Assembly (NCBI GenBank): GCA_027943245.1
Contig: JANDJZ010000381.1
Location: forward strand, 1-40,812
Direction: 5' to 3'
DNA: 40,812 nt
Origin: Acanthamoeba sp. SK_2022b
Taxonomy: Eukaryota; Discosea; Longamoebia; Acanthamoebidae
Numbering within the stretch: position 1 is the first letter of the stretch; every line of letters starts with the position of its first letter. The notes beneath the pieces were generated by a model. That model made no database searches. It was not told the DNA's origin and saw nothing but the letters and a program-made list of their open reading frames with translations. Positions 7,987 through 16,864 of the stretch are shown here, in pieces. A program made the position numbers and the translations under genes.

Positions 7987-8466
7987 ATGGGATTCGCCAA
8001 GCTGTCGCTCAAGGGCCGGGCGCTCAAGCTGCTGGGCCAGCGCGAACATTCACGGCTGGAGCTGGAACGCAAGCTCGCCCCCCATGTGGAGGAAGGCGAG
8101 GACCTGGGCGCCATGCTCGACGCGCTGGAGCAGCGCGGCTTCATCAGCGCCGAGCGCGTGGCCGAGTCCGTGCTGCATCGCAAGGCCGCGCGCTTTGGCA
8201 CATCGCGCGTGGTGCAGGAGCTGCGCAGCAAGGGGCTGGACGATGGCCTGGTGCGCGCCGCCGCAGAACAATTGCGCGCCACCGAACTGCAGCGCGCCCA
8301 TGCCGTATGGCGCCAGCGCTTCGGCACACCGCCGGCCACCCCACAGGAACGCCTCAAGCAGATGCGCTTTCTGGCCGCGCGCGGCTTTGGCGGAGAAATA
8401 GCGAGCAAGGTGCTGCGCGGGCGCAGCGAAGACTGGGATGACGGAGCTGCAGACGAAGGCAACTAA
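7987..8466 (+). CDS. recX: RecA regulator RecX
   Basis: The ATG at 7987, preceded by AGGAGA at 7972-7977, gives a 159-residue protein, the usual RecX length. It has the three-helix-repeat pattern of the family: SLKGRALKLLGQREHSRLELERKL, LDALEQRGFISAERVAESVLHRKAARFGTSRVVQEL, and RLKQMRFLAARGFGGEIASKVLRG. RecX binds in the groove of RecA filaments and limits recombinase and co-protease activity. Position directly after recA supports the call. The stop overlaps that of the convergent exporter gene by about 3 bases. Confidence 0.95.
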   Translation: MGFAKLSLKGRALKLLGQREHSRLELERKLAPHVEEGEDLGAMLDALEQRGFISAERVAESVLHRKAARFGTSRVVQELRSKGLDDGLVRAAAEQLRATELQRAHAVWRQRFGTPPATPQERLKQMRFLAARGFGGEIASKVLRGRSEDWDDGAADEGN

Positions 8467-9383
8467 TCCACGCGCCGGGTTGCGCCCCAGCACACCAGCG
8501 ACCCCACGGTCACCAGCGCCACGCCCTGCCAGAAGCCCCAGCCTGGCTGCACCTGCAGCCAGGCACTGGCCAGCAAGGCAGAGAACACGGGCGTGAAGTA
8601 CGAGGCCGCCGCCATCACGGCCAGATGCCCGTGCTGTATGCCGTGCTCCCAGCAGCTGTAGCCCATGGCCGTGAGCCCGCCCACGGCCAGCAGCTGCAGC
8701 ACCACGGTGCCTGACCAGTGCATGCCGCCTTCGCCACCCAGCCACAACCACTTGATCCACAGCGCCAGCGCAGTCCAGATCAGGAACAACCCCACGGCAT
8801 TGTGCCCCCCACCCCAGCGCCGAGCAGCCAGCGAATAGCAGGGCCACAGCAGGGCCGCGCCAAAGGCGAGTCCATAGGCCAGCGGATTGGCCAGCATGTG
8901 GTCCGCCATGCCCCGCAGTTGCAGCGAGTCGCCGCCCAGCACGCGCGTCAGCCCCCACAGGCACAGCAGCACGCCGGGCCACAGCCACCAGCGCGCATGC
9001 TGCTGGCGCAGCAGCACGGCCAAAACGATGGTCAGGCTGGGCCACAGGTAGTTGATCAGCCCCAGCTCCAATGCCTGAGCGCGGTCCTGCGCCAGACCGA
9101 TCGCCAGCGACAGACAGATTTCATAGACCGCAAACAGCAGGCCGCAGCCCCAGAAGTAGGCCGGATGCATGGCCCGCCACTGCGACGGCCTGGGCAGGCC
9201 ACGCACGGCGGCCACGCACAGGGCGCTGACCGTATAGAGCATGGCAGCGCCGCCCACGGCGCCCAGCGGCTCGGCCACCGAGCGCATCAGGCCCACGGTG
9301 CAGCTCCAGCACACCACGGCCAGCAGGCCGATGGCGGTGGCCCGGCCTGCGGCTGCAGGGGAACTGCTGTGTGCTGAAGACAT
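8463..9383 (-). CDS. yddG: DMT-superfamily exporter, YddG-like
   Basis: The 306-residue protein has about ten hydrophobic segments and the EamA duplicated-domain layout. Segments such as CWSCTVGLMRSVAEPLG, VYEICLSLAIGLA, GLINYLWPSLTIVLAVLL, PGVLLCLWGLTRVLGGD and SYFTPVFSALLAS are close to E. coli YddG, an inner-membrane exporter of aromatic amino acids and related compounds. The start is 22 bp downstream of the preceding 627-aa gene, and both may belong to one transcript beginning at argC. The substrate in this organism is inferred. Confidence 0.88.
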   Translation of the reverse strand: MSSAHSSSPAAAGRATAIGLLAVVCWSCTVGLMRSVAEPLGAVGGAAMLYTVSALCVAAVRGLPRPSQWRAMHPAYFWGCGLLFAVYEICLSLAIGLAQDRAQALELGLINYLWPSLTIVLAVLLRQQHARWWLWPGVLLCLWGLTRVLGGDSLQLRGMADHMLANPLAYGLAFGAALLWPCYSLAARRWGGGHNAVGLFLIWTALALWIKWLWLGGEGGMHWSGTVVLQLLAVGGLTAMGYSCWEHGIQHGHLAVMAAASYFTPVFSALLASAWLQVQPGWGFWQGVALVTVGSLVCWGATRRVD

Positions 9384-9405
9384 GGAAAAGGCTGCGCGCG
9401 GCAGG

Positions 9406-11289
9406 TCAGTGCGGCTGCAGCACCTGGCGCAGCGAGCGGTAAAGCGCGTCCGAGCCGTGCGCGCGGTTGTCCGCATCGAAGGAGAACTCGTTGCTGGACT
9501 GCGTGCCGGTCGCGTCCTCGGGCCGCGCCTCCATGAAGAAGGACAGGAAGCGCGCGCCCTGGCGGCGGTGCATGGTCAGCACTTTCTCCAGCCGCTGCGG
9601 CGACAGTGCCACCAGCGGATGGAACTCCGTCACGCCATAGGCCGTGTGGCCATAGCGGCGCAGCATCTGGCCGACCAGCGGCCCATAGGTGTCTTCGCCA
9701 TACAGGCTGACACCCAGGGACAGCCCCGGCATGCGTTGCAGGCTGCGCTCCACGGCGTAGCGGCTGGCGTCCCAGCTCGGATTCGCATGGGGGTTGAGCT
9801 GGTGGGCAAAGCGAGGCACCCGGCCCAGGCAGCCGTGCCCGATGTGCTCGGAAAAGCCCTGGATGTAATCGGCCACCTGCTGCTCGCGAAAATCGTTCCA
9901 GTCCGTCGCCAGCGGGTTGTAGAACAGCGCCAGCCGGTCCTGCGGGCTGTCCACCCAGAATTCCACGCCGTCCGGCAGCTTGCCGAAGTCAGGCAAGGCC
10001 TCGGCGGCATGGGGCCTGGGCTCGCCCTGGTGGCGGTCCATCACGGCGATCTGGCGCGTGGCCAGCAGGCCCAGGCTGCGCCCGCCGGCCTGCAGCACCA
10101 CGTCGATGCGGTGCAGGCCCTCGCCCAGCGCCGGATAGCGGATGTCGGCACGCCAGCCCACATCGGGCGTGAGGAAATCAGGCTTGGCATGGGCCACATC
10201 CTGGCGGTGCATGTGCACGGGGGCGTGCGAGTAAGGGCGCCCGTCCACGAAGACGGCCACGGCCAGTTGCTTTTGCAGCTTCGCGTCGGGCGAGTGGACC
10301 CAGCCGGACACCGGGACCGTGCCAGCCGCATAGCTGTCGATGTGCTGGAAGAAGTTCTGCAGCGGCTCGCTGCGGATGTTGCGCGACGGAGGCTCCACCG
10401 CATCGAAGCTGGCGAACTCCGACTTCAGATGGGCATTGAGCCGCGCAATGTCGCCATAGCGCTGGCGCAGGAATGCATGGAAGCCCGCCACGGATGCAGG
10501 GCTGTAGTCGGTGACCGCATAGCCTTCGGCCGCGAACCCCATGCCGGCCTCGAAACCCGGGAACAGCTGGTGCGTCTCGCCCAGCACGGTGAGCGCACGC
10601 AGCGGATGCATGGCGGCATCGCCCGCAGCGCACATGCGCTCGGCCAGGGCATCAACCACCAGCTTGCGCACGCGCGTGATTTCATTGTCCTGCAGCGCAA
10701 CCGACCACGGGAAGATGCGCGCGCCCAGATAGGTGTCCAGCGGCAGCGGTCCCTTGGGCGTCCAGGCCAGATTGGCGGGATCGGCGGCCAGGCGCTCCTC
10801 GGCCTGGGAGTGGACCTCGAAATGCGTGGCGAACAGGTAGAGCACCACGGGCCGCTGCGCCTGCGCCACCGTGCGCACCACGCGGTCCAGCGCCTCGCCC
10901 CGGACTTCCCAGGCCCGGCCGTTCCACTGCACATAGCGCAGCAGAGGCACGCTGAGCGTATAGCCCAGCTCCAGCCCCTCGCCCTGCGGCCGGCCCAAGC
11001 GCTGCAGCGTGGCTTTCACCATTTCCGCGGCTGAGCCCTGAGGGCCCAGGCAACTGGCAGGCACCTGCTGGAATTCCTTGGGAAAATCCTCGCGCAGCCC
11101 GTCCTGCACCAGGCAGGCTTCCATATTGCCCAGCAGCGGACTCAGCAGCAGGCGCGATGAGGAAGGCAATGCCGGCCGCAGCTTCCAGGCGAACACAACG
11201 ATTAGCAGACACAGCACGGCCAGGGCCAGGACATGGCCCCAGACCGGACCGCGCCGGCCCGGCAAGGACGGGGGCGCGGGGGGCCTCAC
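9406..11289 (-). CDS. Membrane-anchored protein of unknown function, glycoside-hydrolase-like
   Basis: The 627-residue protein starts with a GTG that overlaps the argC stop (GTGA), suggesting translational coupling. An N-terminal TM anchor lies at about residues 18-38 ([18 protein letters not shown]); the rest is predicted periplasmic. Segments such as [31 protein letters not shown] and [19 protein letters not shown] have the look of beta-strand ends of a TIM-barrel glycosidase with acidic residues in place, and a middle part ([29 protein letters not shown], then [13 protein letters not shown]) resembles a beta-sandwich insertion. I do not recognise a named family; the hydrolase idea is inference. 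It sits between argC and a yddG-like gene. Confidence 0.6.
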   Translation of the reverse strand: MRPPAPPSLPGRRGPVWGHVLALAVLCLLIVVFAWKLRPALPSSSRLLLSPLLGNMEACLVQDGLREDFPKEFQQVPASCLGPQGSAAEMVKATLQRLGRPQGEGLELGYTLSVPLLRYVQWNGRAWEVRGEALDRVVRTVAQAQRPVVLYLFATHFEVHSQAEERLAADPANLAWTPKGPLPLDTYLGARIFPWSVALQDNEITRVRKLVVDALAERMCAAGDAAMHPLRALTVLGETHQLFPGFEAGMGFAAEGYAVTDYSPASVAGFHAFLRQRYGDIARLNAHLKSEFASFDAVEPPSRNIRSEPLQNFFQHIDSYAAGTVPVSGWVHSPDAKLQKQLAVAVFVDGRPYSHAPVHMHRQDVAHAKPDFLTPDVGWRADIRYPALGEGLHRIDVVLQAGGRSLGLLATRQIAVMDRHQGEPRPHAAEALPDFGKLPDGVEFWVDSPQDRLALFYNPLATDWNDFREQQVADYIQGFSEHIGHGCLGRVPRFAHQLNPHANPSWDASRYAVERSLQRMPGLSLGVSLYGEDTYGPLVGQMLRRYGHTAYGVTEFHPLVALSPQRLEKVLTMHRRQGARFLSFFMEARPEDATGTQSSNEFSFDADNRAHGSDALYRSLRQVLQPH

Positions 11290-12218
11290 AGGCCCAGCAT
11301 GATCTGCAGGTTCTGCACGGCGGCGCCGCTGGCGCCCTTGCCCAGGTTGTCCAGACGGGCGATCAGCACGGCCTGGCGGTACTGCTCATTGGCGAATACA
11401 CGCAGCTCCAGCTTGTTCGTGTCGGTCAGCGTATCGGCAGCCAGCTTCATGTCTTCGGTGGGCGGCAGCACCGACACCCATTGCTCGGGCGTGTTGGTCG
11501 CCGCGTAGTGGGCGGCCAGCGCATCGTGCAGATCGGCGGCCTTGGGCGCGCCCGGCAGCAGGTCCAGATGCAGGGGCAGTTGCACCAGCATGCCCTGGCG
11601 GAAATTGCCCACGGCAGGAATGAAGACCGGGCGGCGCGTCATGCCCGTGTAGTGCAGGATTTCGGGAATGTGCTTGTGCGACAGGCCCAGCGCATAGGCC
11701 TCGTAAGGCGCGGCCGTGCCGGCCTCGTAGGCTTCGATCATGCTGCGGCCGCCGCCCGAGTAGCCGGACACCGAGGGCAGGCTCAGCGCGTAGTCGGCTG
11801 GAATGAGGCCTGCCGCCACCAGCGGGTGCAGCAGTGCGATGGCGCCCGTGGCATAGCAGCCGGGGTTGGCCACGCGCGTGGCAGCCTTGACGGCGTCCAG
11901 CTGGCCCTTGCGCAGCTCGGGAAAGCCGTAGACCCAGCCCGGCGCCACGCGGTGGGCGGTGGAGGCATCGATGATCTTGATGGCGCGGCCGGTCTCGGCC
12001 TCGATGGCGTCGACCATGGCCACGGTTTCGCGCGCAGCGTCGTCATGCAGGCACAGGATGACCAGGTCCACGCCGGCGATCAGCGCACGCTTGGCAGCAG
12101 GATCCTTTCGCAGCTCGGGCGCAATGCTGACCAGCTCCACGCCGGACAGATCGACCAGACGCTCACGGATCTGCAGCCCTGTCGTGCCTGCTTCGCCATC
12201 GATAAAGACTTTTGCCAT
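11286..12218 (-). CDS. argC: N-acetyl-gamma-glutamyl-phosphate reductase (type 2)
   Basis: The 310-residue protein is the short (type 2) form. The NADP-binding N-terminus reads [21 protein letters not shown]. The catalytic cysteine is Cys121 in [29 protein letters not shown] and the H-rich HKHIPEI segment belong to the substrate-binding half. The enzyme reduces N-acetyl-glutamyl-5-phosphate to the semialdehyde in arginine biosynthesis. It is the first gene of a compact minus-strand run with the 627-aa gene (overlapping) and the YddG-like exporter. Confidence 0.96.
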   Translation of the reverse strand: MAKVFIDGEAGTTGLQIRERLVDLSGVELVSIAPELRKDPAAKRALIAGVDLVILCLHDDAARETVAMVDAIEAETGRAIKIIDASTAHRVAPGWVYGFPELRKGQLDAVKAATRVANPGCYATGAIALLHPLVAAGLIPADYALSLPSVSGYSGGGRSMIEAYEAGTAAPYEAYALGLSHKHIPEILHYTGMTRRPVFIPAVGNFRQGMLVQLPLHLDLLPGAPKAADLHDALAAHYAATNTPEQWVSVLPPTEDMKLAADTLTDTNKLELRVFANEQYRQAVLIARLDNLGKGASGAAVQNLQIMLGL

Positions 12219-12653
12219 CGCTGTATTTCTCCTGCTGCGCGGCCCTCCTGGAGCCGCTGCGGCACCATTGCCGCGTTCCAGCTGCGGATTCTCACCGAAA
12301 CCGGGTCCCCCTGCGCCCGTTGTCGCAAAACGGTTGGCAGCGGCGATCCAGGGCCGCTGACATGCGCCTGTTACAAACGGCGGGCAGGGCCGCCTGCAGA
12401 TCCTCTATAAGACAAAAGAGCTGTGGCGTCTGGAGGAAATGTCAGGAAACCGTCTTTTCCCTGACATATCAATGCATTGCACAGTTCCTGGCATGCTGCT
12501 TGGCCCGCAGGAAATTGTGGATTCTGCGCATGGGGGCGTGTCGGATGGCGCAGTGCAGCATGGTACATTCGGCGATTGCCAGGTCACTCCGCCTTGAGGC
12601 AGCACCCCAGGGCTACCGGGTCAATCCCCCCCTATTTGTTTGAGAGAGACATC
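12219..12653. other. Divergent spacer between argC and sucC
   Basis: This 435-bp non-coding stretch must hold promoters for argC (minus) and sucC (plus). I see one clear dyad at 12439-12467 and a GAGAGAGAC ribosome binding site ending just before the sucC ATG. TATAAG at about 12400 could be a -10 element but has no convincing -35 partner. No gene is supported here. Confidence 0.6.
12439..12467. promoter_or_regulatory. Inverted repeat ATGTCAGG-N13-CCTGACAT
   Basis: A perfect 8-bp dyad extends into AAA / TTT on the inner side with a single extra base. It lies about 190 bp before sucC and 220 bp before argC. It may be an operator or a transcript hairpin. No regulator can be named. Confidence 0.45.
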
Positions 12654-13599
12654 ATGAAGATTCATGAATACCAAGGCAAGGACATCTTGCGTCAGTTTGG
12701 TGTGCCTGTACCTCGCGGTATCCCTGCGTTCACAGTGCAAGAGGCCGTCGAGGCCGCCCAAAAGCTCGGCGGCCCCGTGTGGGTCGTGAAGGCCCAGATC
12801 CACGCTGGTGGTCGCGGCAAGGGCGGCGGCGTGAAGGTTGCCAAGAGCATCGACGACGTCAAGGCACTGGCTGGCCAGATTCTGGGCATGCAGCTGGTCA
12901 CGCACCAGACCGGCCCCGAAGGCCAGAAGGTCCGCCGCCTGTACATCGAAGACGGCGCCGACATCCAGAAGGAATACTACCTGTCGTGCGTGACCGACCG
13001 CGCCACGCAGAAGGTGGCCTTCATCGCTTCCAGCGAAGGCGGCATGGACATCGAGGAAGTGGCCCACTCCACGCCCGAGAAGATCATCACCATCTTCGTC
13101 GATCCCCTGGTCGGTCTGACCCAGGCCCAGGGCGAAGAGCTGGCCAAGGGCATCGGCATGCCTGCCGACTCCACTGCCCAGTTCATCGACATCTGCCAGA
13201 AGCTCTACAAGTGCTACATGGACACGGATGCCTCGCTGGTCGAAATCAACCCCCTGAACCGTGACAGCAAGGGCAATGTCATTGCCCTGGACGCCAAGTT
13301 CAACTTCGACGCCAACGCCCTGTTCCGCCTGCCCGAAATCGTGGCACTGCGCGACCTGGACGAAGAAGATCCCGCCGAAGTCGAAGCCTCCAAGTTCGAT
13401 CTGGCCTACATCTCGCTGGACGGCAACATCGGCTGCCTGGTCAACGGTGCCGGCCTGGCCATGGCCACCATGGACACCATCAAGCTGTTCGGCGGCGAGC
13501 CGGCCAACTTCCTGGACGTGGGCGGCGGCGCCACCCCCGAGAAGGTCACCGAAGCCTTCAAGATCATGCTGAAGAACCCCAAGGTCGAAGGCATTCTGG

Positions 13600-13641
<42 letters not shown>

Positions 13642-13814
13642 CCGGCGTGATCACTGCCTGCAAGGCCGTGAACCTGCAAGTGCCCCTGGTCGTGCGCATG
13701 AAGGGCACGAACGAAGAACTGGGCAAGAAGATGCTGGCCGAGTCCGGCCTGCCCATCATCAGCGCCGACACCATGGCCGAAGCGGCCACGAAGATCGTCG
13801 AAGCCGTCAAGTAA
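12654..13814 (+). CDS. sucC: Succinyl-CoA synthetase, beta subunit (ADP-forming)
   Basis: The ATG at 12654 begins the standard [20 protein letters not shown] and gives 386 residues, the usual size. ATP-grasp features include [30 protein letters not shown] and [13 protein letters not shown]; the C-terminal CoA-ligase half shows [15 protein letters not shown] and [10 protein letters not shown]. Together with SucD it interconverts succinyl-CoA and succinate with substrate-level phosphorylation in the TCA cycle. sucD follows 20 bp downstream in the same operon. The frame is open further upstream but that extension lacks family similarity. Confidence 0.99.
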
Positions 13815-13834
13815 GCAGGCCCGGAGAACACACC

Positions 13835-14728
13835 ATGTCTATCTACATCAATAAAGACACCAAGGTCATCACCCAAGGCATCACGGGCAAGACGGGCCAG
13901 TTCCACACGGAAAAATGCATCGAGTACGCGAACGGCAAGAACTGCTTCGTGGCCGGTGTGAACCCCAAGAAGGCCGGCGAAAAGATCTTCGACGTGCCAA
14001 TCTACGCCTCCGTCAAGGAAGCCGCACAAGGCACGGGCGCCACGGTCTCCGTGATCTACGTTCCCCCCGCAGGCGCTGCCGCCGCGATCTGGGAAGCCGT
14101 GGAAGCCGACCTGGACCTGGCCATCTGCATCACCGAAGGCATCCCCGTCCGTGACATGCTGGAAGTGCGCAACAAGATGCGCGCCAAGGAAGCAGCAGGC
14201 GGCAAGCGCACCCTGCTGCTGGGCCCCAACTGCCCCGGCCTGATCACGCCCGACGAGATCAAGATCGGCATCATGCCCGGCCACATCCACAAGAAGGGCC
14301 GCGTCGGCGTGGTCAGCCGCTCCGGCACACTGACCTACGAAGCCGTGGCACAGCTGACCGAACTGGGCATTGGCCAGTCGTCGGCCGTGGGCATCGGCGG
14401 TGACCCGATCAACGGCCTCAAGCACATCGACGTGATGAAGGCCTTCAACGACGATCCCGACACCGACGCCGTCATCATGATCGGCGAAATCGGCGGTCCC
14501 GACGAAGCCGAAGCTGCCCGCTGGTGCAAGGACAACATGAAGAAGCCCATCGTCGGCTTCATCGCTGGTGTCACCGCCCCTCCCGGCAAGCGCATGGGCC
14601 ACGCCGGCGCGCTGATCTCCGGCGGTGCCGACACGGCCGACGCCAAGCTGGCCATCATGGAAGAGTGCGGTTTCGTCATCACCCGCAATCCCTCCGAAAT
14701 GGGCCGCCTGCTCAAGGGCCTGATCTAA
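13835..14728 (+). CDS. sucD: Succinyl-CoA synthetase, alpha subunit
   Basis: The 297-residue protein opens [21 protein letters not shown], the CoA-binding Rossmann N-terminus. It contains [15 protein letters not shown] and [13 protein letters not shown], and the phosphohistidine His256 in [14 protein letters not shown]. It carries the phospho-His intermediate of the SucCD heterotetramer. CCGGAGAA provides a good ribosome binding site in the 20-bp gap after sucC. Downstream, the natural transcription-stop region toward terC is interrupted by an IS481-family element. Confidence 0.99.
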   Translation: MSIYINKDTKVITQGITGKTGQFHTEKCIEYANGKNCFVAGVNPKKAGEKIFDVPIYASVKEAAQGTGATVSVIYVPPAGAAAAIWEAVEADLDLAICITEGIPVRDMLEVRNKMRAKEAAGGKRTLLLGPNCPGLITPDEIKIGIMPGHIHKKGRVGVVSRSGTLTYEAVAQLTELGIGQSSAVGIGGDPINGLKHIDVMKAFNDDPDTDAVIMIGEIGGPDEAEAARWCKDNMKKPIVGFIAGVTAPPGKRMGHAGALISGGADTADAKLAIMEECGFVITRNPSEMGRLLKGLI

Positions 14729-14836
14729 GCGGCACCGGTTCTGCGTGACATCCAGGGTTCGCTCCAGGAAGAAATTACGCAGAATTACGAATCGGTAAGG
14801 CGGCAAGTCCGCCCTACACTGACGACTCCAAAAAAG

Positions 14837-14848
14837 AAAAAGCGCCAG
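14837..14848. other. Left half of an IS-split terminator-like hairpin
   Basis: AAAAGCGCCAG (14838-14848), preceded by an A-rich run, is exactly complementary to CTGGCGCTTTT at 15943-15953 on the far side of the IS element. Before insertion the two arms formed an 11-bp stem with an 11-base loop that contained the GCTACC target, flanked by an A-run and a short T-run. Confidence 0.85.
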
Positions 14849-14850
14849 AG

Positions 14851-14856
14851 GCTACC
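14851..14856. repeat. Target-site duplication GCTACC (left copy)
   Basis: GCTACC directly precedes the left terminal inverted repeat and is repeated at 15934-15939 directly after the right one. This defines a 6-bp duplication and the exact ends of the element. Confidence 0.9.
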
Positions 14857-15823
14857 TGTCGCATCCCGTACGATCATATGGTCGCTTGTGAAACAGGTGC
14901 GGGTGGGTCTGGTACCAATCTTTCATGGCCTGCATCGGCGTACTGCTCTTGAGCGCTGACTGCGGCAACTGGTGGTTGTACAAGGCCACATAGCGCAGCA
15001 AGGTCTCCTCCATGTCCTCGCGGCTGTTGAACCGGTGGGTCTTCAGAACGTCCGCAATGCGTCCATTGAACCGCTCCACCATGCCGTTGGTTCTGGGCGT
15101 CCTGGGCTTGGTCAATCGGTGCTCTATGCCCAACTCCCGGCACAGTTGATCGAATTCATGGTTGCCGCTGGGTTCGCGTTCCTTGCTGGCAAACAGACGG
15201 TCCGTGAACTCTTTGCCGTTGTCGGTCAACAGCTTGTTGATCCTGATCGGACAGGCCTTGTGCAACGCCTTGAGGAAGGCCTGTGCACTGGCGGCGGTCT
15301 TGTTGGACTTGAGCTGCACAAACACCCAACGCGTGGCCCTGTCGATGGCCACGAATAGGTAGCGCCGGCTGCTCTCATCCTGCATCTGGGGCAGGTACTT
15401 CACGTCCATGTGCACGTAGCCTGGCTCGTAGCTCTTGAAGGCCTTGTGGGCTACCGCAGGCTCCTGGGGCTTGAGGGCGTTGAGGTTGCCCGCTCCATGG
15501 CGGCGCAAGCACCTGTCCAGCCCGGAGCGCGAGACATGGGGACAGATGAACTCCCGTGTCACGGCCAGCAGGTCATCCAAAGGTAGCAGCAAGGTACGGC
15601 GCAAGTGAACCACCACGGTCTCTTGCGCAGGCGTGAGCACCGTCTGCAGGCGATGGGCCGTGTGCGAGCGGTCTGCAAAGACATCGCGCTTCTTCCACTT
15701 GTAGACCGTCTGCTCAGTGATCCCAAAGCGCTGGGCCAGGATGCTGGCTGGTTCATCGCTGGCTGCGATCTCGGCACGCACGGCGGGCGTGGTGCGGGCG
15801 TTCTTGTGCAGGGCTATCAACAT
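14852..15823 (-). CDS. IS481-family transposase
   Basis: The 323-residue protein has an N-terminal helix-turn-helix region (ASILAQRFGITEQTVYKWKKRD), a second DNA-binding segment, and an RNase-H-like catalytic core with DDE residues in YVHMDVKYLP, KLLTDNGKEFTD and GMVERFNGRIAD. ALYNHQLPQSALK closes the integrase-core region. The reading frame runs through the left terminal repeat, and its TAG stop (14852-14854) lies in the target duplication outside the element, so the final residue and stop are supplied by the insertion site. It appears intact. Confidence 0.93.
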   Translation of the reverse strand: MLIALHKNARTTPAVRAEIAASDEPASILAQRFGITEQTVYKWKKRDVFADRSHTAHRLQTVLTPAQETVVVHLRRTLLLPLDDLLAVTREFICPHVSRSGLDRCLRRHGAGNLNALKPQEPAVAHKAFKSYEPGYVHMDVKYLPQMQDESSRRYLFVAIDRATRWVFVQLKSNKTAASAQAFLKALHKACPIRINKLLTDNGKEFTDRLFASKEREPSGNHEFDQLCRELGIEHRLTKPRTPRTNGMVERFNGRIADVLKTHRFNSREDMEETLLRYVALYNHQLPQSALKSSTPMQAMKDWYQTHPHLFHKRPYDRTGCDR

Positions 15824-15933
15824 GGCTTCACTCCCTGGGTGGATTGCAAGGACTCTATCAACTCCTTTAGAACGGCTCGGGCCATGAAGAGTGGATAGCG
15901 TTTAGAGTCTATGCAATCGTCCGGGATGCGACA
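14857..15933 (-). mobile_element. IS481-family insertion sequence, 1077 bp
   Basis: The ends are near-identical terminal inverted repeats: TGTCGCATCCCGTACGAT on the left and, read inward from the right, TGTCGCATCCCGGACGAT, 17 of 18 matching. TGT termini, about 1.1 kb size, a single transposase with DDE motifs and a 6-bp target duplication fit the IS481 family. The insertion lies in the loop of a hairpin between sucD and terC, leaving only 43 bp between the IS end and the terC start. The intact duplication and intact transposase point to a fairly recent insertion. Confidence 0.93.
15843..15917 (-). repeat. Subterminal inverted repeat in the transposase leader
   Basis: Arms at 15843-15857 and 15903-15917 (ATTGCA..GACTCTA and its complement) match at 13 of 15 positions around a 45-base loop, between the right end of the IS and the transposase ATG. 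It could be a transposase-binding site or a leader hairpin that limits transposase expression from outside promoters. Confidence 0.6.
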
Positions 15934-15939
15934 GCTACC
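15934..15939. repeat. Target-site duplication GCTACC (right copy)
   Basis: This is the second copy of the 6-bp duplication that flanks the IS481-family element. It is followed directly by GCC and the right arm of the split hairpin. Confidence 0.9.
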
Positions 15940-15942
15940 GCC

Positions 15943-15953
15943 CTGGCGCTTTT
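15943..15953. other. Right half of the IS-split hairpin
   Basis: CTGGCGCTTTT is complementary to 14838-14848. It ends 23 bp before the terC ATG. The original hairpin could have been the sucCD terminator or an attenuator in the terC leader. Confidence 0.85.
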
Positions 15954-15976
15954 CAACTCATAACAGCGGAGAAACC

Positions 15977-16669
15977 ATGGAATACCTGCAAAGCGCCGAT
16001 TTCTGGATCGGCCTGTTGAAGATCGTCTGGATCAACATCATCCTGTCTGGCGACAACGCCGTCGTCATCGCCCTCGCAGCACGCTCGCTGCCTCCCGCAC
16101 AGCAAAAGAAAGCCGTCATGTTCGGCTCCGGCGCCGCCGTGGTGCTGCGGATCATCCTGACCGTGGTCGCGGCAAAGCTGCTGGAGCTGTCGTTCCTGCA
16201 GATCGTGGGCGGCTGCCTGCTGCTGTGGATCGGCCTGCAGCTGCTGACCGGCGAAGAAGATGATGAAGGCGAATCCAAGGGCCATGGCAGCATGATGGTC
16301 GCCATCCGCACCATCCTGATCGCCGACCTGGTGATGAGCCTGGACAACGTGATCGCCGTGGCCGCCACTGCGCAGGGCAACATGGTCCTGCTGATCCTGG
16401 GCCTGGCCATCAGCATCCCGCTGGTGATCTTCGGCTCCACGCTGATGATCAAGCTCATGGAGCGCTTCCCCGTCATCATCACGCTGGGCGCCGCCCTGAT
16501 CGGCTGGGTCGGCGGAGAAACCATCGTCAACGACCGCCTGCTGCACGGCTACGCCATCAGCCACCCCTGGCTGCACTATGTGGCGGCCGCAGCCGGCGCC
16601 GTGCTGGTCGTGGGCATTGGCAAGTTCCTGCAGGCGCGCTCAGGCGCAAAGCACGCAGCCCAGGCCTGA
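15977..16669 (+). CDS. TerC-family integral membrane protein (copy 1)
   Basis: The 230-residue protein starts MEYLQSADFWIGLLKIVWINIILSGDNAVV in pieces typical of the family and has about seven hydrophobic segments. The two Asp/Asn signature motifs are SGDNAVVIALAAR and LVMSLDNVIAVAA. Characterised family members (Alx, MeeF/MeeY) export or handle manganese or load metal onto secreted enzymes; the role here is inferred. GCGGAGAAACC gives the ribosome binding site. The upstream region has been replaced by an IS481 element, so native promoter sequences are now more than 1 kb away. A paralogue with a riboswitch lies at 35457-36197. Confidence 0.9.
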   Translation: MEYLQSADFWIGLLKIVWINIILSGDNAVVIALAARSLPPAQQKKAVMFGSGAAVVLRIILTVVAAKLLELSFLQIVGGCLLLWIGLQLLTGEEDDEGESKGHGSMMVAIRTILIADLVMSLDNVIAVAATAQGNMVLLILGLAISIPLVIFGSTLMIKLMERFPVIITLGAALIGWVGGETIVNDRLLHGYAISHPWLHYVAAAAGAVLVVGIGKFLQARSGAKHAAQA

Positions 16670-16702
16670 CGCTGCCGCAGGCAGCACCTTCGCCGCATCA
16701 CG

Positions 16703-16729
16703 AACGCACTGCCCCGGCAGTGCGTTTTT
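16703..16729 (+). terminator. Rho-independent terminator of terC copy 1
   Basis: ACGCACTGCC (16704-16713) pairs with GGCAGTGCGT (16716-16725), followed by TTTT and a T-rich tail. It lies 34 bp after the terC stop. Confidence 0.92.
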
Positions 16730-16864
16730 GCTTTGTGAGGACCCATCTTGATGTGGCGTCAAGCTGACGAGCCGTTGCGCCCGCGCATTCCGGGCACTTG
16801 CGCGCACTGTTTTCATTTACGCTGTGCACCGGTCTTCACCATTGCATCTGCACACCAGGGACTG

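Noticed and set aside
12489..12504. Sigma-54-like TGGCATG-N4-TTGG upstream of sucC
   Set aside because: The essential GC of the -12 element is missing (TTGG in place of TTGC), and sucCD is not expected to be RpoN-dependent.
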